Positions 1 to 8,978 of a DNA stretch of 64,000 bases are shown piece by piece. A program made the position numbers and the translations under genes. The notes beneath the pieces are model-generated. The model made no database searches and was not told where the DNA came from. It saw only the letters and a list, made by a program, of their open reading frames with translations. This DNA comes from Verrucomicrobiota bacterium (GTDB lineage: Bacteria > Verrucomicrobiota > Verrucomicrobiia > Opitutales > Opitutaceae): contig JANYJB010000065.1 in the NCBI GenBank assembly GCA_025361935.1, positions 1 to 64,000 on the forward strand, given 5' to 3'. The number at the start of each line of letters is the position of its first letter. The first letter of the stretch is position 1.

Positions 1-1
1 A

Positions 2-247
2 AAAATATCCCGACCCATTACGGCGGTGGCGGCATGCGTATTTTGGACCGTATATGGATTATCACTGTCCAACCGCATCGTTTTCATGATCCATGAAGGC
101 GGCATGGAAAGCCGAACAACCGGCTACGGTTCGCCGATGGCGTTCCTACTCGGGATGATTGCGGAGTTTTTCATCTGGGGTCTGCCCGCGATCGCGTTCA
201 CGCTACTCGCCTTGTTTTACTCCAAGCGGCCAGCAACCTTGCGTTGA
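2..247 (+). CDS. Small hydrophobic protein, possibly 5'-truncated by the window edge
   Basis: Unrecognised small protein. The frame is open to the left edge; the first start codon inside the window is GTG at 26, but upstream residues (KISRPITAVAAC) look like a natural N-terminus, so the true start may lie just outside. Two hydrophobic stretches are visible, one near the N-terminus and one from about residue 45 to 65 of the 73-residue version, so it is probably an inner-membrane protein. The stop codon TGA overlaps a TTG codon of the next small membrane protein, which suggests a two-gene unit. No function can be assigned. Confidence 0.45.
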   Translation, partial: KISRPITAVAACVFWTVYGLSLSNRIVFMIHEGGMESRTTGYGSPMAFLLGMIAEFFIWGLPAIAFTLLALFYSKRPATLR

Positions 248-261
248 TACAGGGAAATCCC

Positions 262-471
262 GTGATCATCGCCGACGAGTATAAGGTCATCCCCTTCCTG
301 TTGTCGGCGGCGGCTGTTTTGTTTGGCAGCTACTGCTTTTATCTCGGCCTGACGGAAAAAAGCAAAAATCCCGAAGACACCGAATCCGTCCTCCTACTTG
401 GCGTCATGATGATCGCCGCCGGGACCCTCGGGCCGATAGTTGGCGGCTTCATCGTCCGGCGGTTTTTTTGA
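262..471 (+). CDS. Small membrane protein
   Basis: Unrecognised protein of about 69 residues with two hydrophobic segments (around IPFLLSAAAVLFGSYCFYL and LLLGVMMIAAGTLGPIVGGF), so it is predicted to span the membrane twice. The start is chosen at GTG 262 because AGGGA at 251-255 precedes it by six bases. An alternative TTG at 244 overlaps the stop codon of the preceding gene (TTGA) and would add six residues. It follows the preceding small membrane protein directly and probably shares its transcript. Function unknown. Confidence 0.5.
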   Translation: MIIADEYKVIPFLLSAAAVLFGSYCFYLGLTEKSKNPEDTESVLLLGVMMIAAGTLGPIVGGFIVRRFF

Positions 472-482
472 CTGGGCTCCCC

Positions 483-794
483 TCACTTCACAATCTCGAC
501 CGAGGTCACACGCCAGGAGACGTTGAGCTGGGCGGGGTTGGCGCGGTTGCTCGCAAGGGAAAACTGCTCGATGCCGATGTAGGGCGCGCGCTTGTCCAGC
601 GCCCGATAAAAGGCGACAAGGGCCGATCCAAAGGGGTCTGGGCGAGTTTTATCAATTTTATAAAAAGCCAAAGACCGCAGCCCTCGATCGTTCACAAAAC
701 CACCCTTTGGCGCAGACGAAGCGTTAGACGCAGGCTTGTAACGAACCGCCTCGCCTTGTTTTACGGATGCACCATCGCCGGAATTACCGGGCGG
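483..794 (-). pseudogene. Remnant of a protein-coding gene (hypothetical)
   Basis: An open frame of about 104 codons runs from a stop at 795-797 to the stop at 483-485. Its translation has the composition of real protein (for example IGIEQFSLASNRANPA and LNVSWRVTSVEIVK at the end). The only usable start is GTG at 695, giving 70 residues, although good coding-like sequence continues upstream of it without a start codon. It is best read as the 3' part of a decayed gene; a short genuine gene starting at 695 is the alternative. No family recognised. Confidence 0.3.
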
Positions 795-848
795 CTATGG
801 CATTGCGTCGTCTTGGGCACGGCCTAGGCTTCCTTACCTTCACTCTCC

Positions 849-2177
849 ATGTCCGTCCTGTCGTCCGAACTGATCATCATTTTCCTTTTGCTTCTGGGTA
901 ATGGCGTGCTCGCGATGGCCGAGATCGCGGTCATCTCCGCACGCAAGGCACGCCTCAAACAACTGGCCGACAACGGCAACACCGCCGCCCGCCGCGCCCT
1001 CGACACCGCCAACGAACCCGCCCGCTTCCTCTCCACCGTGCAGGTGGGCATCACTCTGGTCGGCGTGCTCGCCGGCGCGTTCGGCGGGGCCAACATTGCC
1101 GCCTCGCTGGCCGAATGGCTGAGCGGCTTCGCGGCCCTGGCGGCCTACGCCCAGCCCCTCGCCTTCGGCACGGTCGTGCTCGGCATCACCCTCGCCTCGG
1201 TCGTGATCGGCGAACTCGTGCCGAAGCGCATCGGCCTGCACTGGCCCGAGCGGATTTCCATCCTCCTCACCGGCCCCATCCTCGGGCTGGCCCGCCTCGT
1301 CTCCCCGCTGGTCAACCTCCTCACCTGGCTCACCAATCTCGTGCTCAAGCCCTTCGGCCTCGCCGAACGCGCCAAAGACGCCCCGGTCTCCGACGAGGAG
1401 GTCAACATCATGATCGCCGAAGGCCTCCACGCAGGCGTCTTCAACCAGGCCGAGACCGAGATGGTCGCCGGCGTGCTCGAACTCGACAAACTGGAGATCA
1501 CCGCGCTGATGACGCCGCGCCCGAAAATCGTCTTCCTCAACATCGAGGACCCCGAGGAGACCAACTGGCGCAAGATCATCACCAGCGGCCACTCGCATTT
1601 CCCCGTCTATCACGGCAACCGCGACCAAGTCGTCGGCATGGTCTCCGTAAAATCCATCTGGGCCAACTCCGCCTTCGGCCTCACCACTCATCTCAAGAAC
1701 CTGCTCGTCCCCCCGGTCATCGTGCCCGAGGCGATGATGGCCATCGCCCTCCTGGAACAATTCAAAAAATCCGGCCAGCACATCGCGCTCGTGTCCGATG
1801 AGTTCGGCTCCATCCAGGGCCTCATCACGCTCATGGACGTCATGCAGGCCATCGTGGGCGACATCCCCCAGCGCGGCCAGCGCAGCGCGCCCGAGGCTCG
1901 CCAGCGCGAGGACGGCTCCTGGCTCATCGACGCCACGCTTTCCATCGCCGACCTCAAGCAGATGTTAAAAATCCCGGAGCTTCCCCACGAAGGAAAAGTC
2001 GATTTTCAAACGCTGGGCGGCTTCGTGATGACACACTTCGGCCGCATTCCGACTGCGGGCGACCACTTCGACATCGGCGGCTGGCGCTTCGAGGTCGTGG
2101 ACATGGACCGCCACCGCGTGGACAAGATTCTGCTGGGCAAGACTCCCGCGGGCGCGGCACCGGCTAAGACAGCCTAG
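849..2177 (+). CDS. CNNM/CorC-type transmembrane protein with CBS pair (hemolysin C-like family)
   Basis: A 442-residue inner-membrane protein of the CNNM/CorC/TlyC family, linked in characterised members to divalent cation (Mg2+/Co2+) efflux or tolerance. Order of domains: an N-terminal DUF21/CNNM domain with about four hydrophobic segments (residues 1-180, including GELVPKRIGL); a cytosolic CBS pair (about 200-330, starting at the MTPR signature); and a C-terminal CorC_HlyC domain (about 345-430). The length is usual for the family. It stands alone, with a minus-strand gene downstream. The older name hemolysin should not be taken as evidence of toxicity. Confidence 0.9.
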   Translation: MSVLSSELIIIFLLLLGNGVLAMAEIAVISARKARLKQLADNGNTAARRALDTANEPARFLSTVQVGITLVGVLAGAFGGANIAASLAEWLSGFAALAAYAQPLAFGTVVLGITLASVVIGELVPKRIGLHWPERISILLTGPILGLARLVSPLVNLLTWLTNLVLKPFGLAERAKDAPVSDEEVNIMIAEGLHAGVFNQAETEMVAGVLELDKLEITALMTPRPKIVFLNIEDPEETNWRKIITSGHSHFPVYHGNRDQVVGMVSVKSIWANSAFGLTTHLKNLLVPPVIVPEAMMAIALLEQFKKSGQHIALVSDEFGSIQGLITLMDVMQAIVGDIPQRGQRSAPEARQREDGSWLIDATLSIADLKQMLKIPELPHEGKVDFQTLGGFVMTHFGRIPTAGDHFDIGGWRFEVVDMDRHRVDKILLGKTPAGAAPAKTA

Positions 2178-2411
2178 ACACCGCTCCGCACGACCGTCCC
2201 GAAGGCCCGTCACAAATGCGGAGCATTCGCCCCGCCCCTTGTGGTTGACGGCGGAACGTGCATCGTAGTTTTTTGCGTATACACCAAGACTTTCGTCCGC
2301 ATGCCACAACCCCTCGCCGCGGCGACTCTCTTGCGCGGAGGGGCGGTTTCATATTTTCCCCGGACTTCTGATTGAATCAAAATGTATCGTGAAGTTTCGA
2401 TGCGCTCGATT

Positions 2412-5400
2412 TTAGAACTGGATCGAGTCCGCCAGTTGGATGTCACGGGAGTTGCGGGCGACCGAGACGGTGTATTTGCTAGGTTCGAGCACCCACGTGT
2501 TCTGCTTAAGGTCGAAATACTTAAACGCCGTCCAGTGGAGAGGGATTTCGACGGTCTTCGACTCGCCGGGCTTCAGGTCCACCTTCACGAAGCCGCCCAG
2601 TTCGCGGACAGGTTGCTCGACGGCGCTTTTTTCTTCGCCGACGTAAACTTGCACGACGTCCTTGCCGGCGAGCTTGCCGGTGTTTTTCACCGTGACAGTC
2701 GCCGTCGCGGGGTATTGAGGGTTATCCGATTTCGCGACCTTGAGGCCTGCATACGCGAAACGGGTGTAGCTTAATCCGTAGCCGAAGGGGAAACGCACGG
2801 GCTTTTTCTGGGCATCAAAGTAGCGGTAGCCGAATTCGTTGATCGTGTCGTGGTAGTTTGAGTCCGGTCCGGTGTAGGCCAGGTCTTTTTCATCCAAAGG
2901 CCAGCTGATGGTCAGGCGTCCGGAGGGATTCACGTCGCCGAAGAGCACGTCCGAAATGATATTTCCTCCCTCGGAACCCGGATGAAAGGCTTCGACCACG
3001 GCCGGGACCTCTTTGATCCAATGGCGCAAATCCGATCCGCCTTCCGTGAACAAAACGACCACGGTCTTGGGATTGATCGCATAGACGGCCTTCACAAGTT
3101 CATCCTGCCAGGAGGGTAAATCGTAGGTGCCGCGGTCGTGGCTCTCGCCCTGCATCTCTGGTTGGCTGACGCCAACACAGACGACGGCAACGTCCGCACT
3201 CGCCGCGGCCTTGCGGGCCTCGGCAAAAATATCCTGCGTGGGCGGCAGCGCGTAATCGACGCGCAGAAAACCGGTGTCGCGCCGATTTTTGCTGGAGAAC
3301 TCGACCACGACTTCATGCGCCTTCGTATCATCGAAAACGTGCCAAAGATACTGGCGAAGTCCCTCACCCAATTGTTCGTCCCAAAGGTCATAAACCAGCT
3401 TGCCGTCAATTTTCACACGGACGCCGCCGTTGCTCTCGATTTGAAAGGCTACTTTGCCGGGTTTAGACAACTGAATCTTGCCGGTCGCCCGCGCGCTCAT
3501 TTTAAACCGGTTTTTGATGCCGGGTATGCCGCCAGCGGAAACCTGCGCATCTTCAAAGCTGTGCGTTTCAACCGGCCCGGCGACTTTTCGGCTCGCCGCA
3601 AGATCTCCGACTTCCTTTTCGGAAAGAGCGCGGTTCCAGAGCTGGAGCTCGTCGATATCCATCTTCATGCCGCTCCGATTTCCTCTGTCGGCCCCCACCC
3701 GGATATCCATGGGCGCGAACGATCCCGTGTTAGGTGCTTCGGCCAACAATCTGCCCTCGCGATAAAGTTTCACGCTGTCGCCCGTGGCGACGACGACCAC
3801 GGGAATCCAGCGATTATCAAGGTCTTTCCAGTTGGTCTCGATTTTACCGGGACGGCCTCCCTTGTCCGTCGCCTCCAACGAGGCCCCGCGAACGGTGATC
3901 GATTGGGTCTTGTTGGAGAATTCGAAGAAAACCCCTTGCGCCGCTGGAAACTGTTCGGGCCACCGCATCCAACCGGCCATGGTCCACGCCTTGCTGTCAG
4001 GCGTGTAGGTGACTTGCGTGGCGACCCGGCCCGCGCAGCGAAGCGCCTTGCCGGATACGCCGTCGATTTCAATTGGTCGGGCGGCTTCATCGAGAAATTC
4101 ACGCACGTTCAACGCGTCCAGATCCCTGGCGTAAACCGGTTTTCCGGTAAGCTCCTGATCGTTGAAATATTCCATCCGGCAGGGGAAGGGACCGGCGAAC
4201 TGGGCGTTCTCGTAAGCCACCGGGCCACACCCTTCGGCGAAGGTTGTGACGACACCCTGCTGCTCGAGCGCCGCTTTGAGCGTCACCACGTAGCTCGGGG
4301 AAACCGTGCTGCTGCCTTGGTTGCCGGCGATTTCGTTTTGATCCGCTGCAAACGGGCCGATCAACGCCACCTTGTTTTTGCGCGAAAGAGGCAGCAGCGC
4401 GCCTTCGTTCTTCAAGAGAACCATGCCTTCTCCACCTACGTTGCGCATCATCTTCTGGAAATCTTTTGGCTCAAAACCCGAGGTCGTTTCGTCCCCGTAG
4501 TAAGTCATGTGGCGGAATTTCAGCCGCAGAACTTCCGTCACCCGCGCGTCGATGTCCGCCATCGTGATCTCACCTGCATCCAAGGCCGCTTTGACCGCCT
4601 TCAAGTTGAACTGCAACTGACCGGGTAGCTCCAGGTTTTGACCCGCCTTGATCGCCTGCGCCACGGAGCCGAATTTTGCCCCCAATCGGAAACGAAAACC
4701 CCGTCAAATCCCCACTCTTTTCGAGCAATGTCAGTCAGGAGCCATTTGCTGGCGCTTCCCCACTCGCCGTTCACCTGGTTGTAGCAGGTCATCATGCTCT
4801 GCACGCGACCCTCTTCCACGCACATTTGAAACGCCGGCATGTAGAGTTCGCGCAAAGAGCGCATGGGCACGACCACGTTGTGATATTGACGACCGCTCTC
4901 CCAATTATTCGCCACAAGGTGCTTCAAAACAGACATCACGCCCACTGATTGCATGCCTTGCACGATGGAGGCGCCGACCTTGCCCGCCAAAAACGGATCT
5001 TCGCCCACGTATTCCGGATTACGGCCGGCGCGAGGATCCTTGATCATATTGATGGCCGGGGCGAATACCGTATTCAATCCCCACTCCTTGGCCTGCAATC
5101 CCCACTGCCGGCCGGCTTCAAATTGCAGAGCCGTGTTCCAACTGGATGCAACGCAAAGGGCGGTCGGCGAACACGGACCAAGTTGATTTTTGGAACTGCG
5201 ATTGGATGGCACGGCCCCGGCTTTTCTTGGACCACGCGGGCCGTCTGCGGCGATAATCGGCCCAATGTTTAATCGTTTATTCCAGACCTGCGAGCACATG
5301 CCCAGGCCGGGATATTTTTTTGCCGGCTCGGGCTGGATATTTAGCTGCTCGACTTTGTCCGCGAGCGTCATCTTCGACAAAATTTCCCGGACGCGGGTCT

Positions 5401-5470
5401 CGACCTCATCGGCCATGACATGCGAAACCGGAATGATAATCAAAAAGGCGGACAGGATGTATTTATTCAT
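2412..5470 (-). pseudogene. Glycoside hydrolase family 3 beta-glycosidase, broken by one frameshift
   Basis: A secreted GH3 enzyme (beta-glucosidase/beta-xylosidase type) split into two frames. The 5' part (5470 to about 4680) encodes a signal peptide (MNKYILSAFLIIIPVSHVMA) and the TIM barrel up to the nucleophile motif VFVSDWG. The 3' part (from about 4685 to 2412) resumes at GAKFGSVAQAIKAG and carries the alpha/beta sandwich, a LamG-like insertion (about residues 190-350 of that part), a PA14-like segment (about 360-470) and a C-terminal fibronectin III-like domain. Adding one G to the five-G run at 4679-4683 (C on the plus strand) restores GAT-TGG-GGG-GCA-AAA and a protein of about 1020 residues. 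It lies 83 bp downstream of the GH2 gene, probably in one operon. Either a recent inactivation or a sequencing error. Confidence 0.85.
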
Positions 5471-5553
5471 GGGATTTCTTGGCAGAGGCGGAGACCGCGA
5501 GCTTTCTTAAACAAGATTCTATAGTTCATCGAACGTTGAAGGGTAACGTCGCT

Positions 5554-8388
5554 TCACGGGGTGACAGGAACCACGCATGTGGCCCCAGGCAGGTCGCTGG
5601 AGTTGACCGTGAGCGTGATATTTCCGGGTTTTCCATAGGGGCGCAGGATGGCTTGGGAGCGGCCGTGATACGTGGTTCTCTTCTGCGGATTACGGAAGCT
5701 GTAAACATCCTTGTGGAACCCATTGCCGCAGGCTTCCAGCGCACCGGCACCCGAAACCGTATAACTCACGTTGTAGCGGCCCGTCTGCACAAGCTGCCCC
5801 TTGGCATCGACCACTTCCACGTTGATATAAGCGAGATCATTGCGGTTGGTCGTGATCGTCGAGCGGTCGCTGGTCACGCGGAAGCCGACAGGCTTGCCGG
5901 GCGTGCTGATCTTGGTGGTCGCCACGACTTTCCCGTTTTCCAGCCCTTCCGCAACGAGTTCGCCCGGTTCGTAGGGAACCTTGAACTCGAAATCGATCCG
6001 GTTTTTCGCCGGTTTTCCTTGGGCGACGACCTTGCCGTTCAGCGTGAGTCGCGCATCGGGCGCGCGACAAATCACCCGCACGGAAAGCGGTTGTCCCGGG
6101 AACTCGGGCCAATCCCAGCACGGGTATTCGAGCGGATTGGACCAGCCTTTCCGGAAGTATTCTTTGCCGGGAGGCAGCGGCTCAAGCACCGCCAGCTCGA
6201 TCGGAGAGACTCCCGCGAGGACGTTCAAATAGCGCTGCCCCAATTTCGGGTAACCGGTGATGTCAATCAACCCGCAGGCGGCGGCGTAGGAGGGCAACCC
6301 GACATTTTCCCCCTTCACTCCAACCCAACCCGACCAGCTCTCGCCAATATATTCAAACGCCGACCAGATAAAGATGCCGGTGAAGTAATCATTTCCCGGA
6401 CCATTCAGCAGATTCCATGAGCTCACCAGGCGTTTCATTTCCGGATTGGTTTCCGTCTGAATCTGCACCCAATCGGGGTAAAGATTGTGATGCTTTGCAA
6501 ACGTGTCTTCCGCGTAATTGTGGCCGACCACATCCTGAAGCGCGAAAAATTTATAGTAGTTATTCATCGCGTATTCACTGCCGACGACCGCAGTCGTGTA
6601 AGGCCGCGCCGAATCCCATTTGAGGGCCTCGGTTTTAAGGCGGGTGAACTCCCTGCAGGCTATGTCCTCGGTTGCGGATTTTTCATCGAACCGGATCTCG
6701 TTGCCAAAGCTCCGCAACACGATGCTCGGATGATTCCGGGTCCGGCGGGTCCAGAGTTCGACGTCGTTGGCGCTCCATTTGGCATACAATTCGCCACCGT
6801 AGTCCTGGGGATTTTTTTGGACGGTCCACTGGTCGAAGGCTTCATCCAGAACGAGCAGGCCGATGCGGTCGCAAGCCTCGTAGAACGAGTCGCTCATCGG
6901 ATTATGCGACGCTCGGACAGCGTTATAGCCATTCGCCTTCATAATTTCCATCTTCCGAAAGTCAGCGCGATCAAACGTCGCGGCACCGATCAGGCCGTTG
7001 TCGTGGTGCAGGCAGCCACCTATGATTTTGATGGTCTTCCCATTGAGCTGAAACCCGTTTTTGGCGGTAAACGAAATGGCGCGGATGCCGAAAGCCTCCG
7101 TCACCTCGTCAACCACTTTCCCGCCCTTTACCACCTGCACTTTTGCGGTATAGACATGAGGGGATTCGAGATTCCACAGCAGGGGATTGCTCACGTCGAT
7201 CGCGAGGGGCGTGATGAGGCCGGTGGTTGCCGTATCGCCCTTGGCGACCGTTTTGCCCGCAGGATCCGTTAATTCCACCTGGATGTTTGCGCCCTTGAAT
7301 TCGCCCTCGAGTTCGGTGTTGAGCACGACTTTGGCGGCTTGCGGGCTGGCCTCCGGAGTCAGTATTTGCACACCCCAGCGGCGAATGTGCGTCGGCTCCG
7401 TTCTCGTCAGCCAGACGTGGCGGTAAATACCGCTGCCGGAATACCAGCGGCTGTTCGTTCCCTCGTTGCGAACCCGCACGGAGAGCACGTTGTCCCCGCC
7501 GAATTTCAAGTAGGGAGTGAGGTCGTAATAAAAACTGGTGTAGCCGTAGGGCCTTTCGCCGAGATGCTGGCCGTTAAGCCAGACATCGCTGTTCATGTAG
7601 ATGCCGCCAAAGAGGACTTCGAATTTTTTGCCTCTATCCGCAGCGCTGATCATAAAATGCTTACGATACCAACCGGTGCCGCCCAGCGTGAACCCGGTTT
7701 TATCACCGCTGACCGCATAGCTATCGAAGGGTCCGACGATTTCACGCTTGTCCTCTTTGAAACGAAAACTGCCGTTCTTTCCGATGCTATAGACACAAAG
7801 GGCGAGCAGGTTTTTACCCGGCTTCAAATACTTCGCCTTCACCCTGTAAACGCGGTTCGCTTGGAAAGCCGAGTAGGACTCGCCCTGAGGTTGATTCTTC
7901 GGCATCAAACCGGTGTCCCCGATTTTGTGTCCGTTCACGAAGAACTCATCACAATCGACGATGGCACCCAGGTAGAACTCCACGTCCTTCCCCGTCATTT
8001 CCGGGGGGAGGGTCACCTCTCTGCGGAACCAGTAATAGGTTTTTTCCGCGACCTGAGGAATCGCTCCTGGCAATTTGACCGTGGCCCAGGTGCTGTCGTC
8101 GTAACCCACCGCCGCATAAGCGTTGTTATCTCCGACAATGTAACGCCACTGACCCGCGATCGGCTTGAAAGCCACCGTGGAGTTGTCAACGGGGGCCGGC
8201 TCCAGGCTCCAGTCATGCGGCAGGCTCACCGCGCGCCAATTCTTATCGTTGTAGGCGGCAGCCTCCGCTCCTTCCGCATCGCCGCGGTAAAAAAGCCACC
8301 CTTCATCCAAAAGGCGATCTCTCGAGGTGTTCAGCGGCGCGACGAAATCAAAAGCTGACTGCGCCTTAATCGTAACGCTTGCGACCAA
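5554..8388 (-). CDS. Glycoside hydrolase family 2 protein (beta-galactosidase-like), normal start codon missing
   Basis: A GH2 enzyme likely to release beta-linked galactosyl or related residues from oligosaccharides in the periplasm. It has the jelly-roll sugar-binding domain, an Ig-like domain, a TIM barrel with the acid/base motif LRSFGNE and a probable nucleophile in QIQTETNP, and C-terminal beta domains. The first usable codon in frame is TTG at 8388, which gives only the tail of a signal peptide. The frame continues upstream as KKSILLKCVFAALTLVASV, a typical signal peptide, but no ATG, GTG or TTG precedes it: CAT stands where ATG is expected (8431-8433). One extra C after plus-strand 8430 would create ATG-AAA-AAA. 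A non-standard ATT start at 8421 is also possible. Followed by the GH3 gene. Confidence 0.85.
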   Translation of the reverse strand: MVASVTIKAQSAFDFVAPLNTSRDRLLDEGWLFYRGDAEGAEAAAYNDKNWRAVSLPHDWSLEPAPVDNSTVAFKPIAGQWRYIVGDNNAYAAVGYDDSTWATVKLPGAIPQVAEKTYYWFRREVTLPPEMTGKDVEFYLGAIVDCDEFFVNGHKIGDTGLMPKNQPQGESYSAFQANRVYRVKAKYLKPGKNLLALCVYSIGKNGSFRFKEDKREIVGPFDSYAVSGDKTGFTLGGTGWYRKHFMISAADRGKKFEVLFGGIYMNSDVWLNGQHLGERPYGYTSFYYDLTPYLKFGGDNVLSVRVRNEGTNSRWYSGSGIYRHVWLTRTEPTHIRRWGVQILTPEASPQAAKVVLNTELEGEFKGANIQVELTDPAGKTVAKGDTATTGLITPLAIDVSNPLLWNLESPHVYTAKVQVVKGGKVVDEVTEAFGIRAISFTAKNGFQLNGKTIKIIGGCLHHDNGLIGAATFDRADFRKMEIMKANGYNAVRASHNPMSDSFYEACDRIGLLVLDEAFDQWTVQKNPQDYGGELYAKWSANDVELWTRRTRNHPSIVLRSFGNEIRFDEKSATEDIACREFTRLKTEALKWDSARPYTTAVVGSEYAMNNYYKFFALQDVVGHNYAEDTFAKHHNLYPDWVQIQTETNPEMKRLVSSWNLLNGPGNDYFTGIFIWSAFEYIGESWSGWVGVKGENVGLPSYAAACGLIDITGYPKLGQRYLNVLAGVSPIELAVLEPLPPGKEYFRKGWSNPLEYPCWDWPEFPGQPLSVRVICRAPDARLTLNGKVVAQGKPAKNRIDFEFKVPYEPGELVAEGLENGKVVATTKISTPGKPVGFRVTSDRSTITTNRNDLAYINVEVVDAKGQLVQTGRYNVSYTVSGAGALEACGNGFHKDVYSFRNPQKRTTYHGRSQAILRPYGKPGNITLTVNSSDLPGATCVVPVTP

Positions 8389-8518
8389 TGTGAGCGCGGC
8401 AAAAACACATTTGAGGAGAATCGATTTTTTATGATTAAAAAGGGGATTGGATACCGATATTTAAAAACACCTGAAGGGGTTTATGGGATGGATGGCCCCC
8501 GGATTGTATACCAAGGCC

Positions 8519-8531
8519 ATTAACCGTTAAT
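8519..8531. promoter_or_regulatory. Possible operator palindrome upstream of the GH2/GH3 genes
   Basis: ATTAAC-C-GTTAAT, two 6-bp arms around one base, lies about 100 bases before the GH2 coding frame, in AT-rich sequence that contrasts with its GC-rich surroundings. The size fits a LacI- or GntR-type site, but no regulator is encoded nearby and the motif is short. Confidence 0.25.
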
Positions 8532-8689
8532 ATACACAACTCGATTGCACAAATCGGGCGGGACGCGGGGTTCACAAAGACTCGTAAAGCAAAGTGGCAG
8601 GAAACGTTCCTTTTCCCGTTCTTGTTCGTCAAGGGCAATTAAGTTCCAGGGCGTCGGGCGAAAGCAATCCTGCGAAAAATATATGCACG

Positions 8690-8716
8690 AAAAAGCGCAG
8701 GCTGGCGGCCTGCGCT
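8690..8716 (-). terminator. Intrinsic terminator of the symporter unit
   Basis: On the minus strand, a 9-bp GC-rich stem (AGCGCAGGC / GCCTGCGCT) with a 5-base loop is followed by a run of five T. It lies about 30 bases after the stop codon of the two-TM protein at 8747, as expected for the end of the symporter transcript. Confidence 0.75.
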
Positions 8717-8746
8717 ATTGTTCTCAAACGGGGAGCTTGCCGTCGT

Positions 8747-8941
8747 TTACTTCTTGGCGGCGGCGCGGCGGGCAAGCACGAACATCATCACGCCGAAGGC
8801 GATCATGAACAGGCCCCAGTAAAGGCTGATGTTCCAACCTTGGGCTTTCTTGAGGTCATCTGCGCTCTGGACGAAGCTGCTGATGACAATGATCATGCCC
8901 AGAATACTGAACATCGAGCCGATGGGTGTGCGAATATCCAT
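8747..8941 (-). CDS. Small two-TM membrane protein linked to the SSS symporter
   Basis: A 64-residue protein with two hydrophobic segments (SMFSILGMIIVISSFV and LYWGLFMIAFGVMMFVLA) and a basic C-terminus (RRAAAKK). It starts 37 bases after the symporter stop codon and is followed by an intrinsic terminator, so the two genes are probably co-transcribed. It may be an accessory subunit of the transporter; that role is inferred from position only. Confidence 0.65.
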   Translation of the reverse strand: MDIRTPIGSMFSILGMIIVISSFVQSADDLKKAQGWNISLYWGLFMIAFGVMMFVLARRAAAKK

Positions 8942-8978
8942 GGTAGTAGGTGGTGGTAGGATTTTTATTGGGGCCGAA

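Larger units (their letters stand above)
8422..8746. other. Non-coding gap between the symporter unit and the GH2 gene
   Basis: About 325 bases without a supported gene. It holds the terminator of the symporter unit (8690-8716) and an interrupted palindrome at 8519-8531 that may belong to the GH2/GH3 control region. Short open frames here have no coding character. Confidence 0.6.

Noticed and set aside
840..1781. A 313-codon minus-strand frame
   Set aside because: Shadow of the CNNM/CorC gene; the translation is His/Asp/Glu/Gly-rich without domains.
3138..4628. A 496-codon plus-strand frame
   Set aside because: Antisense to the GH3 gene; the minus strand carries recognisable GH3, LamG-like and PA14-like sequence.
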